A DNA stretch of 64,000 nt from a bacterium (GTDB lineage Bacteria; Auribacterota; UBA6266), in assembly GCA_023228325.1 (NCBI GenBank), contig JALOBK010000001.1:969549-1033548 (forward strand). The letters are read 5' to 3'. The position numbers were made by a program, and so were the translations under genes. Positions within the stretch are counted from its first letter, which is position 1, and each line of letters begins with the position of its first letter. Below the pieces are notes generated by a model, which saw nothing but the letters and a program-made list of their open reading frames with translations, had not been told where the DNA came from and did not search any database. This document shows, piece by piece, positions 25,277 through 34,677 of the stretch.

Positions 25277-25852
25277 ATGGCGAAAAAAACAGCAAACCGG
25301 TTGATTCCTGTTTTTGGGATTTTGATTGTTATACTTATTGTTTCTGTTCTGGCATGGAGTATGTGGAGGGGAAGCAATGCCAGGCTGATGAATATTGCAG
25401 GGGACAGCTCCCTTTCCGATTCAGCCGCGCTTGAGAAAATTGCGAGCGTTGTCTGGCCTGAGCATATTAAAAAAGCGAGCGCGGAGAAAATACCATCGGG
25501 GGAATATGAGCTTGAGGTTACCATAAGCTACGGGAGCATTATGGCTTTCGGGGATATTACAAAAGAGAAATTGAGGCGCACCGATGAGCTTGCCGGGGGA
25601 GCCCTGCTTTGTTTCCGCGCGGGGAAAGGGAGAAAACTCACAAAGCTTATCTTGCAGCTTGAAACGCCTGTCAAATCCGCTTTAGGGAATAAAATAGAAC
25701 GGATTATTGCTTATAGAGTTATCATTTATCTGCAGGATGTTGAGAAAATTCCGCAATGGGAGACTTGCAGTATAAATGAAGATGCCAAACAGAAAATAAG
25801 AAGCCTGTGGCATGTGAAACTTGATAAATTCAATGAATTACAGGTAAAATAA
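25277..25852 (+). CDS. Membrane-anchored protein, unknown
   Basis: 191 aa with one N-terminal membrane helix (about 10-29, LIPVFGILIVILIVSVLAWSMW) and a soluble domain with ASVVWPEHIKKASAEKIPSGEYELEVTISYGS. I do not recognise a family. There is a good RBS (AAGGGAGG). It follows the autotransporter by 44 bp and could be co-transcribed with it. Confidence 0.6.
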   Translation: MAKKTANRLIPVFGILIVILIVSVLAWSMWRGSNARLMNIAGDSSLSDSAALEKIASVVWPEHIKKASAEKIPSGEYELEVTISYGSIMAFGDITKEKLRRTDELAGGALLCFRAGKGRKLTKLILQLETPVKSALGNKIERIIAYRVIIYLQDVEKIPQWETCSINEDAKQKIRSLWHVKLDKFNELQVK

Positions 25853-25860
25853 CTTTAAAT

Positions 25861-25905
25861 AGGGACAGACACCATATTAAGCGGAGAAATATGGTGTCTG
25901 TCCCT
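25861..25905. repeat. Palindromic GGGACAGACACC element (full)
   Basis: Perfect 18-bp inverted repeat (25861-25878 and 25888-25905, arm AGGGACAGACACCATATT) with a 9-nt loop. It belongs to the same family as 29796-29838, with half copies at 20165 and 37730. It is placed between two genes, with no T-run after it. This looks like a REP-type mobile palindrome more than a terminator. Confidence 0.85.
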
Positions 25906-25924
25906 CATAAACGGAGGGGTTTTT

Positions 25925-26353
25925 ATGGGAAAAAGCATGACAAAAAGAAAAATATACATTACCGAGTTTGATAAGGCGCGGCTTAATGAGCTTATCGCTG
26001 TTGCCGAAGAATTTGGAGACCATGACAGAAAAGATTTACAATCTTTGGCCGGAGAACTGGCGCAGGCGGAAGTTGTTTTGCCCAGAGATGTGCTGCCCGA
26101 TGTGGTAACGATGAATTCAAAAGTTGTCCTTAGCGATATCGATACCCGGGAAGAAATGACCTATGTTCTGGTCTTTCCCAAGGATGCGGATATTGATAAC
26201 GGGAAAATCTCTATTCTTGCTCCTGTCGGCACGGCGATTTTAGGTTATGCCAAGGGAGATATTATCGAATGGCCGGTTCCGGCGGGGATACGCCGCATTA
26301 GAATCGAGAAAATTCTCTATCAACCCGAAGCCGCCGGAGATTTTCATCTGTAG
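25925..26353 (+). CDS. rnk: Rnk / GreA-GreB C-terminal domain protein
   Basis: 142 aa. An N-terminal helical part (ITEFDKARLNELIAVAEEFGDHDRKDLQSLAGELAQAEVV) precedes a GreA/B C-terminal-like beta domain: TMNSKVVLSDIDTREEMTYVLVFPKDADIDNGKISILAPVGTAILGYAKGDIIEWPVPAG. This is the organisation of Rnk, which binds RNA polymerase near the secondary channel. The coiled coil is short, so it should not act as a cleavage factor. RBS GGAGGGG precedes ATG 25925; a second ATG at 25937 is possible. Confidence 0.8.
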   Translation: MGKSMTKRKIYITEFDKARLNELIAVAEEFGDHDRKDLQSLAGELAQAEVVLPRDVLPDVVTMNSKVVLSDIDTREEMTYVLVFPKDADIDNGKISILAPVGTAILGYAKGDIIEWPVPAGIRRIRIEKILYQPEAAGDFHL

Positions 26354-26420
26354 TTTTAATATGCTTTCGGACAAACCGGAGCTTTGATAATATTAAACGG
26401 AGGAAAGGATATTCCCGCTA

Positions 26421-27409
26421 ATGGCTAAAAAATCAAAAGCAGACCAGTTGAACCAACCCGCTTCCGCAGTCGCGCGCAAGGATGCGGCAACGTTGCGCGA
26501 AGACGCTACCGTCCAGCAGGCATTGGAAGAAATCAGGTCTCATGGTCTCGGCGAGAAAATAGTTTATTTCTATGTTGTGGACACCGAAGGCTGTTTAACG
26601 GGGGTCATCCCGACACGACGCCTGCTTATGTCGCCTTTGAAACAATGCATTTCGGAAGTTATGATAAAACGCGTTAAAACGATTCCTGCGGACGCGACGG
26701 TGTTGGAAGCATATGATTTATTGGCTCATTATAAATATCTGGCTCTTCCGGTTGTGGATGAGCAAAAACATATTGTGGGAGTTATTGACATTACTATGTT
26801 TGCGGATGAGGATTTTGAGATTTCCGAGCGGGAAAGAATGGATAAAGTGTTTGAGTCCATCGGGTTTCGCGTTTCCCAGATAAGGAATGCCTCGCCGTTC
26901 CGCGCGTTTCGGTTCAGGTTCCCGTGGCTGATGGCAACAATCGGGAGCGGGACAATTTGCGCTTTGCTTGCCAGCGTTTACGATGTTACTCTGGAAAAAA
27001 GTCTTGTGCTGGCTTTTTTCCTGACACTGGTTTTGGGGTTGGGGAGAGTGTCAGTATGCAGTCTATGACCGTGGCTATCCATACTTTGCGTTTGTCTCGT
27101 CCGACACTGCGGTGGTATATCAGGGCGCTGCGGCGGGAGGTGGGCACCGCGTTTCTCCTCGGGGGGGCTTGCAGTATTATAGTCGGCTTAACCGTATGGG
27201 GCTGGCGCGGGGAAGGATTGGCGGCGATAGTTATCGGAAGCAGTCTTTTGTTTGTGATTTTTGCCAGTTGTCTTTTTGGATTGAGCATTCCGGCGCTGTT
27301 GCACGCGTTGAAACTCGATCCTAAAATTTCGGCCGGACCCGTTACTCTTGCGGTAGCGGATATTTGCACTATCATTCTTTATCTCAGCCTGGCGGCGCTG
27401 TTGCTGTAA
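26421..27409 (+). pseudogene. MgtE-like Mg2+ transporter, frameshifted
   Basis: Two overlapping frames together encode one MgtE-like protein of about 329 aa. Frame 1 (26421-27068) gives two CBS motifs (residues about 15-140) and the first part of the MgtE membrane domain, up to LVLGLG; it then reads RVSVCSL and stops. The -1 frame continues with ESVSMQSMTVAIHTLRLSRP and runs to 27409, ending with LDPKISAGPVTLAVADICTIILY, the conserved last helices of MgtE. The shift lies at GGGG 27041-27044, where one missing G restores the family motif GLGxxVxxQS. The N-terminal MgtE_N domain is absent. True pseudogene, homopolymer sequencing error, or programmed slippage are all possible. Confidence 0.75.
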
Positions 27410-27473
27410 TAAATGCCACACACAAATTTGTGGGATAGCGGAATCAAGGGTCCAACATAAAACAGGAATTGTT

Positions 27474-29801
27474 ATGACAAATATTAAACTTGCTCCTTTT
27501 GTATCGGCTCTGTTGATTTTTGCCGCCGTGATTTTGTTTCCGGGAACTGCCGGCGCGCAAATGGCTCTTTATAAAAACCCGAATCTTGCCGTTGAACAAA
27601 GGGTCGAAAACCTCTTGAATAAGATGACGCTGGAAGAGAAAATTGCCCAGGTCGCGGGGGCGGACCATATGAGTACACCCGAGAACAAACGGCTGGGAAT
27701 ACCGGCGCTGAAAATGACCGACGGGCCTCACGGCGTCAGGTGGGGGCAGGCGACTTGTTTCCCGACGCTGGTAACACTGGGCTCAAGCTGGGACCCGGTG
27801 CTTCTGAGGGCTGTCGGGAAAGCTCTCGGAAGAGAAACGAGAGCAAAAGGCAGAAATGTGCTTTTGGGCCCTTGTATCAACATACACAGGACTCCGTTGG
27901 GCGGAAGGAATTTCGAGAGTTTCGGGGAAGACCCTTATTTGATATCGCAACTGGTGACGGAATACGTCAAGGGTGTCCAGGGCGAAAAAATCGGGACTTC
28001 GACGAAACATTTCGCGTGCAACAATCAGGAATATGAAAGAACGACAATAAGCGTGGAGATAGACGAGAGGACGCTCAGGGAAATTTATCTGCCCGGGTTT
28101 GAAGCCGCCGTTAAGGAAGCCGGCACCGTAACGGTGATGGGCGCTTATAATAAAATCAACGGTGATTATTGCTGCGCGAATAAACATATTTTAACGGACA
28201 TACTTAAAGACGAGTGGGGTTTCAAGGGTTTTGTGGTCTCGGACTGGGATGCCGTGCACAGCACCGTAAAAACAGCGAATGCGGGGCTTGACCTGGAAAT
28301 GCCCGGTCCGCCTAAATTTTACGGCAATCATCTTTTGCGTGCCGTCAAAAACGGCGAAGTCAGCGAAAAGGTTTTGGACGATAAAGTCCGCCGTATATTG
28401 AGGGTGATGTTTTATCTTGGACTGTTCGATACCCCCGACCCGAAACTGGAAGGAGCCAGCGATACGAAAGAACACAGGGCTCTTGCCAGAGAAGCCGCGA
28501 GGCGCGGGATTATCCTCTTAAAAAATGATAACGGGACGCTTCCCATAGACAGGAACAAAATAAAATCCATCGCGGTTATAGGGCCCAAAGCCGAAGCCGC
28601 CCTTCTCGGAGGAGGCGGAAGTTCCAGTGTGACCCCCAATCGCGCTGTTACCCCGCTGGACGGCATGATGGGAAAATGCGAAGACGGTAAAATAAAATTA
28701 AACTTCGCAAGGGGTTGCGCGATGCCGAAGGATTTAGTGCCTATCAACTTCGGGGAATTTACGACCCCCGGCCCGAATCCGCAGAGCGGACTCAAAGCCG
28801 AATATTTTAACAACACGAATTTCAGCGGAATCCCGGCTCTTACAAGGGTGGACGGCAGGGTTAATTTTGATTGGGGGAGCAGTTCGCCGGCCGCGAATAT
28901 CAGAAACGATAATTTTTCCGCGCGGTGGACAGCCAATTTTACGCCTTCGGCATCGGGGAACTATGACCTCGGCCTTTTAAGCGATGACGGCAGCCGTCTT
29001 TACATAGACGGTAAACTTGTTATCAATAACTGGGGTGAACACGGTCCCGAGATAAGAAGAGGCGCGGTTTTTCTTGAAGCGGGCAAAACTTACGATGTTC
29101 GCATCGAGATGTTCGAAAGCCGGGGCAATGCTGTTATTAAATTGGGTTATACTCCCGAAGATAATGTCCTGCTGGATGAAGCGGTTGACGTCGCTTCAAA
29201 GTCGGATGCGGCGGTAGTATTTGTCGGGATATCATGGGAAATAGAAGGGGAGGGTGTCGATAAACAGAACCTTAATCTTCCCAAATACCAGGATGAACTT
29301 ATAAAGGCCGTAGCCGCGGCAAATAAAAACACGGTTGTTGTCCTGGTAAACGGGACGCCCCTTTTGATGGATAAATGGATAGATGATGTTCCCTCGGTGG
29401 TCGAATCGCTGTACGCGGGGCAGGAGGGGGGAGACGCCAATCCTTCGGGCAAATTGACGGTTACATTCCCGAAAAGAATCGAGGACTCTCCGTCGTATAA
29501 AAATTATCCCGGCGAGCGCGGTAAAGTTTATTATGAAGAAGGTATTTTTGTGGGATACAGGCATTTTGACAGGGAAAATATCGAGCCTCTCTTCCCGTTT
29601 GGGCACGGGCTTTCATATACGACATTCAAGTATGCCAACCTTAAAGTGACGGGCGGTTCCGGGAAGATCGCCGCGACGGTCAGCGTTGATGTGTCCAATA
29701 CAGGTGAAAGGGAAGGCGCCGAAGTCGTCCAGCTGTATGTTCAGGATCCTGAATGCAGCGTTGAACGGCCTGTAAAGGAACTTAAAGGATTTTTAAAATA
29801 G
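27474..29801 (+). CDS. GH3 beta-glucosidase-like protein, copy 1 (C-terminally truncated)
   Basis: Secreted glycoside hydrolase family 3 enzyme; GH3 enzymes release terminal beta-linked sugars from plant or microbial glycans. Of 775 aa, 1-28 is a signal peptide. The TIM-like domain has DGPHGVRW, KHFACNNQE and the nucleophile Asp257 in VVSDWDAVHS. The (alpha/beta) domain is interrupted by a PA14 module (about 438-575). Compared with copy 2 (30430-32952) it lacks 9 residues between GGDA and NPSG (junction 29438/29439). It also lacks the last 58 residues, the end of the fibronectin-III-like domain. The reading frame is lost at about 29792, where a GGGACAGACACC palindrome begins. Activity is doubtful. 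Confidence 0.88.
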   Translation: MTNIKLAPFVSALLIFAAVILFPGTAGAQMALYKNPNLAVEQRVENLLNKMTLEEKIAQVAGADHMSTPENKRLGIPALKMTDGPHGVRWGQATCFPTLVTLGSSWDPVLLRAVGKALGRETRAKGRNVLLGPCINIHRTPLGGRNFESFGEDPYLISQLVTEYVKGVQGEKIGTSTKHFACNNQEYERTTISVEIDERTLREIYLPGFEAAVKEAGTVTVMGAYNKINGDYCCANKHILTDILKDEWGFKGFVVSDWDAVHSTVKTANAGLDLEMPGPPKFYGNHLLRAVKNGEVSEKVLDDKVRRILRVMFYLGLFDTPDPKLEGASDTKEHRALAREAARRGIILLKNDNGTLPIDRNKIKSIAVIGPKAEAALLGGGGSSSVTPNRAVTPLDGMMGKCEDGKIKLNFARGCAMPKDLVPINFGEFTTPGPNPQSGLKAEYFNNTNFSGIPALTRVDGRVNFDWGSSSPAANIRNDNFSARWTANFTPSASGNYDLGLLSDDGSRLYIDGKLVINNWGEHGPEIRRGAVFLEAGKTYDVRIEMFESRGNAVIKLGYTPEDNVLLDEAVDVASKSDAAVVFVGISWEIEGEGVDKQNLNLPKYQDELIKAVAAANKNTVVVLVNGTPLLMDKWIDDVPSVVESLYAGQEGGDANPSGKLTVTFPKRIEDSPSYKNYPGERGKVYYEEGIFVGYRHFDRENIEPLFPFGHGLSYTTFKYANLKVTGGSGKIAATVSVDVSNTGEREGAEVVQLYVQDPECSVERPVKELKGFLK

Positions 29802-29838
29802 GGACAGACACCTATTTAAATGGTGTCTGTCCCTATTT
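29796..29838. repeat. Palindromic GGGACAGACACC element at a gene break
   Basis: 17-bp perfect inverted repeat (29796-29812 and 29822-29838; arm AAATAGGGACAGACACC) with a 9-nt loop that is itself nearly palindromic. Its left arm supplies the stop codon (TAG) of GH3 copy 1. Same family as 25861-25905. Confidence 0.85.
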
Positions 29839-29858
29839 AGGAAAGGAATAAAGGAAAA

Positions 29859-30302
29859 ATGAAAAAATTGACGCTTGTGATTTTGCTTACGATGATTTTC
29901 CCGTTTTCGGCATCGGGAGAAATAAAGGAAGGCGACTGCAGGCTGAAAGAAGGCTCTTTTTTTGATAAAGACGTGTTTACGGTTCAGGTGGGGGATAAAA
30001 TAAAGGGAACGTGTAAGTTCTTTATAGACGAATTCTTCGGTAAAAAAATTATCAATGCGAACATCGAGATAACAAACACTGCAGACAAACCTATGTCCTG
30101 CCAGTATTATGTGGCCTTTTTTGATAAGGAAGGAAACCTGATTGGTTGTGCCGGACAGGGGACATTTGATGAGGAAGGTCTTGCGGCCGGAGAGTCCACT
30201 CAGCTGGGCAGCTGCCTTATCCCTTTGCCTGCGGGTTTTCATGAGAAAGTGGTTAAATACAAGGTCGCGTTTTACGAGTCGGATAAGCAAATCGGAAAAT
30301 AA
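29859..30302 (+). CDS. Small secreted protein, unknown
   Basis: 147 aa with a signal peptide (MKKLTLVILLTMIFPFSASG). The mature part has four cysteines and a beta-sandwich-like layout: INANIEITNTADKPMSCQYYVAFFDKEGNLIGCAGQGTFDEEGLAAGES. This resembles the FxxE-type periplasmic domains with an NT-x-D-xP core, but I cannot name a family. RBS AAAGGA is present. It lies between the two GH3 copies and separates what would otherwise be a direct tandem. Confidence 0.6.
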   Translation: MKKLTLVILLTMIFPFSASGEIKEGDCRLKEGSFFDKDVFTVQVGDKIKGTCKFFIDEFFGKKIINANIEITNTADKPMSCQYYVAFFDKEGNLIGCAGQGTFDEEGLAAGESTQLGSCLIPLPAGFHEKVVKYKVAFYESDKQIGK

Positions 30303-30429
30303 CCGCAAAAACTTTTCCGCGCCCGAAAATAAACCCTTCTCATTTCACTTAAAAAATGCTACAAAAAAGTTACCGGTAAAGCACCGGTTTTTTCGGCTGG
30401 AAATCCAAATCTAAAAAAAGGATTTGTTT

Positions 30430-32952
30430 ATGAAAGATATCCGTCCCCCCCGTATTTTTTCGATTTTTCCGGTTATCGCCGCTTTAGTTTTTTTATCGGG
30501 CAGTGTTTTTGCGGAATTGTCACTTTACAAGAACCCGAATCTTCCCGTTGAACAGAGAGTGGAAGACCTCCTGAAGAAAATGACGCTTGAAGAAAAAATC
30601 GCGCAGGTTGCGGGTGCGGACCATATGGACACGCCCCTCAACAAGCGGCTGGGTATACCGGCGCTGAAAATGACCGACGGGCCTCACGGGGTAAGATGGG
30701 GCACTTCTACCTGTTTCCCGCCGCTGGTAACGCTGGGTTCGAGCTGGGATCCCGTTCTTTTAAGAGCAGTGGGGAAAGCGCTGGGAAGGGAAACGAGAGC
30801 GAAAGGCAGGAATGTGATTTTAGGGCCGTGTATCAATATACACAGGACGCCTTTGGGCGGAAGGAATTTCGAGAGTTTCGGGGAAGACCCGTATCTGATA
30901 TCGGAACTGGTGGTGGAATATGTGAAAGGTGTCCAGAGTGAAAAAATCGGGACCTCTACAAAACACTTTGCATGCAACAACCAGGAATTTGAGAGAACGA
31001 CCATAAGCGTGGAAATAGACGAACGGACACTCAGGGAAATTTATCTTCCCGGGTTTGAGGCCGCGGTTAAGGAAGCCGATACGCTGACGGTGATGGGAGC
31101 TTACAATAAAGTCAACGGCGATTATTGCTGCGCTAATCACCATCTTTTGACGGATATATTAAAAAATGACTGGGGCTTTACGGGCCTTGTCGTTTCGGAC
31201 TGGGGCGCTGTGCACAGCACCGTAAAGACGGCGAACGCAGGGCTTGACCTTGAGATGCCCGGCCCGCCGAGGTATTACGGTGATAACCTGTTGCGCGCGG
31301 TCAAAAACGGCGAGGTCAGCGAAAAAGTGCTGGACGATAAAGTCCGCCGGATATTGAGGGTTATGTTCAAGCTTGGGCTTTTTGATAACCCTGACCCGAA
31401 ATTGAAAGGGGCCTGTGATACGAAAGAGCACAGGGCTCTTGCCAGGGAAGCCGCCCGGCGCGGGATTGTCCTTTTGAAAAACAATAATGAGACGCTTCCG
31501 ATAGACAGGAATAAAGTAAAATCAATCGCGGTAATAGGGCCCAAAACAGATGCCTCTTTGCTCGGAGGAGGAGGAAGCTCCAGCATAACTCCTAACCACG
31601 CCGTTACCCCGCTGGACGGGCTGACAGAAAAATGCCGCGACGGGAAAATAAAATTAAATTTCGCAAGAGGATGTTCGATGCCCGGAAATCTGGTGCCTGT
31701 TGATTTCGGGGAATTTACGACACCCGGGCCGAATCCGCAGCCCGGGCTTAAAGCCGAATTTTTTAATAATACCGAGCTCACCGGAATCCCTGTGCTTACG
31801 AGAGTGGACAGAAACATTAATTTTGACTGGGACGGCAGTTCGCCGGGATCCGGCCTCGGGGCCAATAATTTTTCCGCGCGGTGGACGGGAAATTTTACGC
31901 CTTCGAAATCGGGAGAATACGACCTCGGACTTTTAAGCGATGACGGGAGCCGCCTTTATATAGACGGTAAACTTGTTGTCAATAACTGGGCGGAACACGG
32001 CCCTGAAACGAGAAGAGGGACAATTTATCTGGAAGGGGGGAAAGCCTGCGATATACGTGTTGAGATGTTTGAAAAAGGGGGAAACGCGCTTGTTAAACTG
32101 GGATATTCCCCCGAAGGCAACGTTTTGCTTGATGAAGCCGTGAAGGTTGCCTCTAAATCGGATATAGCGATAGTATTCGCCGGCATATCGTGGGAAATAG
32201 AGGGGGAAGGCGTCGATAAACAGGATATGAAACTGCCCAAACACCAGGATGAACTGATAAAAGCCGTTGCCGCGGCGAACAAAAATACGGTTGTCGTGCT
32301 GATAAATGGGACGCCGCTTCTGATGGAAGAATGGATAGATGATGTCCCTTCGGTGGTTGAAGCTTTATACGGCGGGCAGGAAGGCGGAGATGCGATTGCC
32401 GATATACTTTTCGGCGACGTTAATCCATCGGGCAGGTTGACAGTGACATTCCCTAAAAAAATCGAGGACTCGCCGTCCTATAAAAATTATCCCGGCGCGG
32501 GCGGGAAAATTTATTATGAAGAAGGTATTTTTGTGGGATACCGGTATTTCGACAGGGAAAACATCGAGCCTCTCTTCCCGTTCGGCCACGGCCTTTCATA
32601 TACGGCGTTCAAATATGATAACCTGAATATAACTAAAGGTTCGGACAAAATCGCTGCGACAGCCAGCGTTGATATAACCAATACCGGAAAAAGAGAAGGG
32701 GCGGAAGTGGTCCAGCTGTATGTGCAGGACCCGGAATGCAGCGTTGAGCGTCCTGTAAAAGAACTTAAAGGGTTTAAAAGAATAAACCTGAAACCCGGAG
32801 AAACCGAAACCGTAACATTCGAACTCACAAAAAGAGACCTTTCGTTTTATGATGTGAAGAGCAAAAGCTGGGTCGCCGAGCCGGGGACGTTCAATGTGTT
32901 AATAGGCGGTTCTTCAAGGGATATAAGGCAGGAAGGCAGTTTTGAGCTTTAG
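30430..32952 (+). CDS. GH3 beta-glucosidase-like protein with PA14 domain, copy 2
   Basis: Intact paralogue of copy 1; 840 aa. It has a signal peptide (to about residue 29), the GH3 N-terminal domain with Asp257 as nucleophile (VVSDWGAVHS), and a PA14 insertion in the C-terminal domain (about 438-575). GDAIADILFGDVNPSGRLTVTFP, part of which copy 1 lacks, is complete here. A full fibronectin-III-like end (ELKGFKRINLKPGETETVTFEL) is also present. ATG 30430 has AAGGA before it; an upstream in-frame TTG (30424) is less likely. The PA14 module probably binds carbohydrate. Secretion together with a second GH3 suggests scavenging of oligosaccharides. Confidence 0.94.
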   Translation: MKDIRPPRIFSIFPVIAALVFLSGSVFAELSLYKNPNLPVEQRVEDLLKKMTLEEKIAQVAGADHMDTPLNKRLGIPALKMTDGPHGVRWGTSTCFPPLVTLGSSWDPVLLRAVGKALGRETRAKGRNVILGPCINIHRTPLGGRNFESFGEDPYLISELVVEYVKGVQSEKIGTSTKHFACNNQEFERTTISVEIDERTLREIYLPGFEAAVKEADTLTVMGAYNKVNGDYCCANHHLLTDILKNDWGFTGLVVSDWGAVHSTVKTANAGLDLEMPGPPRYYGDNLLRAVKNGEVSEKVLDDKVRRILRVMFKLGLFDNPDPKLKGACDTKEHRALAREAARRGIVLLKNNNETLPIDRNKVKSIAVIGPKTDASLLGGGGSSSITPNHAVTPLDGLTEKCRDGKIKLNFARGCSMPGNLVPVDFGEFTTPGPNPQPGLKAEFFNNTELTGIPVLTRVDRNINFDWDGSSPGSGLGANNFSARWTGNFTPSKSGEYDLGLLSDDGSRLYIDGKLVVNNWAEHGPETRRGTIYLEGGKACDIRVEMFEKGGNALVKLGYSPEGNVLLDEAVKVASKSDIAIVFAGISWEIEGEGVDKQDMKLPKHQDELIKAVAAANKNTVVVLINGTPLLMEEWIDDVPSVVEALYGGQEGGDAIADILFGDVNPSGRLTVTFPKKIEDSPSYKNYPGAGGKIYYEEGIFVGYRYFDRENIEPLFPFGHGLSYTAFKYDNLNITKGSDKIAATASVDITNTGKREGAEVVQLYVQDPECSVERPVKELKGFKRINLKPGETETVTFELTKRDLSFYDVKSKSWVAEPGTFNVLIGGSSRDIRQEGSFEL

Positions 32953-32989
32953 GGAACGGAGAAGGCCCGGAGAAGCAAAAAACCGCGGG

Positions 32990-34663
32990 TTAGTTTTCTG
33001 TTTCTCTGTAGAGCCTGTCGATTTCCTGCTTTAGCCGGATGTTGTTGTTTGACAGGTCCAGCGCTTTATTGAAATGAAAACCGGCTTTTTCTTTGTTTTT
33101 TAAACCCAGATAACATATACCGATGTTGTAATGCGCAACCTGACTTTCAGGGTTAATTTTGATGCAGTACAGATACTCCGCCGACGCCTCTTCATACATC
33201 CCTTTTCTCCTGTAAGTTTCCGCCAGTAACATGTGTGCCGGCAGAAAAGGGGCATCCCCGTTTTCAGGCATAGCTTTTTTAAATAAAAATTCCGCGGTAT
33301 CCAGCTCGTTTTTTTGTAAGGCCGCAATCCCCAGGTTTGTTATATGGGTTTTTTCTATGCAATAACCGCCTTTCTGCCAAACGAACATTTTTAAGAATAA
33401 CAGGGTTGCGGCTACGATAAAGAAAGGCAGATATTTTTTCTTAAACAGGTTTGTTGCCGCCCAGTCTATCGATATGGAAGATAATATAATCAAAAAAGGG
33501 GCTGCGGGGAACCGCAGCCTTCCCAAAACAAAAAATAACATGCATGATATAAAGACACTTAAAATACTGCACACAATAATCCATATCCGGGCGAATTTTT
33601 TTATGTAAACTATAAAACCTATCAGGGCAAGCGCCGCGATAAGGCGGAAAGAAGAGAAAGAGGAAGATAAGATATAGGAATATTTTTTGTGCAGGTAAAA
33701 ATTTGCGTTTTGAGGTATTTCGTAGTTATCCCAGAAGAGCTCTGCCTTTATTAATAAGTTGGAAAAGAACGCGCGGGGGTAGGTTTTTACGCTGTTAAAA
33801 AACTCATGATACCAATTCACCTTTTCTTTGCTGCCGGAAATATTTTTATAAGATTCCGGAACGATGGATCCTCGAAAAGAATCATACGCGTTGCCGATAT
33901 ACAGGTTTGCGCCGCCCATAACGGAAATACAGATTGATTTTTCCGTTTTATAATTATGGCAGAGCGCGGGGAAAATTATTACAAGAACGCAGATTGCGAT
34001 AATAGCCGTCGGGATGAGCCGTTTGTATACCTTGCCGGAAATATTTTTGTTCAGCAGAAGAGCCCCCGCCGTAAAGGGAAGCATTAACAGGATATTTTCG
34101 CGGCACAGGACAGCGGCGCCCAGGGCAATTCCCGGCAATATAAAAAATAAGGGTTTGCCTTTCCTGTCCTCGGCAAAAATAAATGAGGCGACAAATAAAA
34201 CCCAGAGAAAAGTAAAAAGGGATGTTCTCAGCAGCAGGGAAGAATAAAATATCGCGACGGAATAAACCGCGTATGTGAACGCGGAAATAAGGCCCGTCAG
34301 GATATTAATCCTGCTTTTGCAGATGTAGAAAATAAGGAGGATGTTCAGGGAGTCCAGCAGGCATTGGATCGTTCTGACGGAATGATAGCTTGCGCCTTTT
34401 AGCATGTATACCAGGGCAAGAAAATAAGGATAAAGAGGAGCCTGATAATAAGCTCCTTCGATTCCTTTTCCCGCCAGGATATCTCTCGCCAGATTATCAA
34501 ATCTGGTATAATCCATGCCTTCGATAAAAACATTATAATCCGGCATGACCGAAATAAACTGCAGGTTCAACAGACGAAGGGCCAGCCCGAACGCAAAAAA
34601 AGCAAAAAGGATGATACCGGTGTTTTTATCGCATTTTTTTAAAAATTCGGGGTAGTTAATCAT
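32990..34663 (-). CDS. GT39-like membrane glycosyltransferase with C-terminal TPR
   Basis: 557 aa. Roughly ten membrane helices follow an N-terminal FGLALRLLNL. The periplasmic loop has PDYNVFIEGMDYTRFDNLARDILAGKGIEGAYYQAPLYPYFLALVY, whose acidic and Gly/Pro features fit GT39/PMT-type (GT-C) enzymes that use polyprenyl-phosphate sugars. The C terminus (about 440-557) contains three tetratricopeptide repeats (NLGIAALQKNELDTAEFLFKKA; AETYRRKGMYEEASAEY; NIGICYLGLKNKEKAGFHFNKAL). The gene follows the cyclophilin gene by 14 bp on the same strand. No Shine-Dalgarno sequence is visible, so coupling is likely. Likely protein or lipid glycosylation. Confidence 0.8.
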   Translation of the reverse strand: MINYPEFLKKCDKNTGIILFAFFAFGLALRLLNLQFISVMPDYNVFIEGMDYTRFDNLARDILAGKGIEGAYYQAPLYPYFLALVYMLKGASYHSVRTIQCLLDSLNILLIFYICKSRINILTGLISAFTYAVYSVAIFYSSLLLRTSLFTFLWVLFVASFIFAEDRKGKPLFFILPGIALGAAVLCRENILLMLPFTAGALLLNKNISGKVYKRLIPTAIIAICVLVIIFPALCHNYKTEKSICISVMGGANLYIGNAYDSFRGSIVPESYKNISGSKEKVNWYHEFFNSVKTYPRAFFSNLLIKAELFWDNYEIPQNANFYLHKKYSYILSSSFSSFRLIAALALIGFIVYIKKFARIWIIVCSILSVFISCMLFFVLGRLRFPAAPFLIILSSISIDWAATNLFKKKYLPFFIVAATLLFLKMFVWQKGGYCIEKTHITNLGIAALQKNELDTAEFLFKKAMPENGDAPFLPAHMLLAETYRRKGMYEEASAEYLYCIKINPESQVAHYNIGICYLGLKNKEKAGFHFNKALDLSNNNIRLKQEIDRLYRETEN

Positions 34664-34677
34664 TTAAAAAAATATGT

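Noticed and set aside
25861..25905. Intrinsic terminator after the 25277 gene
   Set aside because: The stem is strong but no T-run follows and the same palindrome recurs elsewhere, so it is treated as a repeat.
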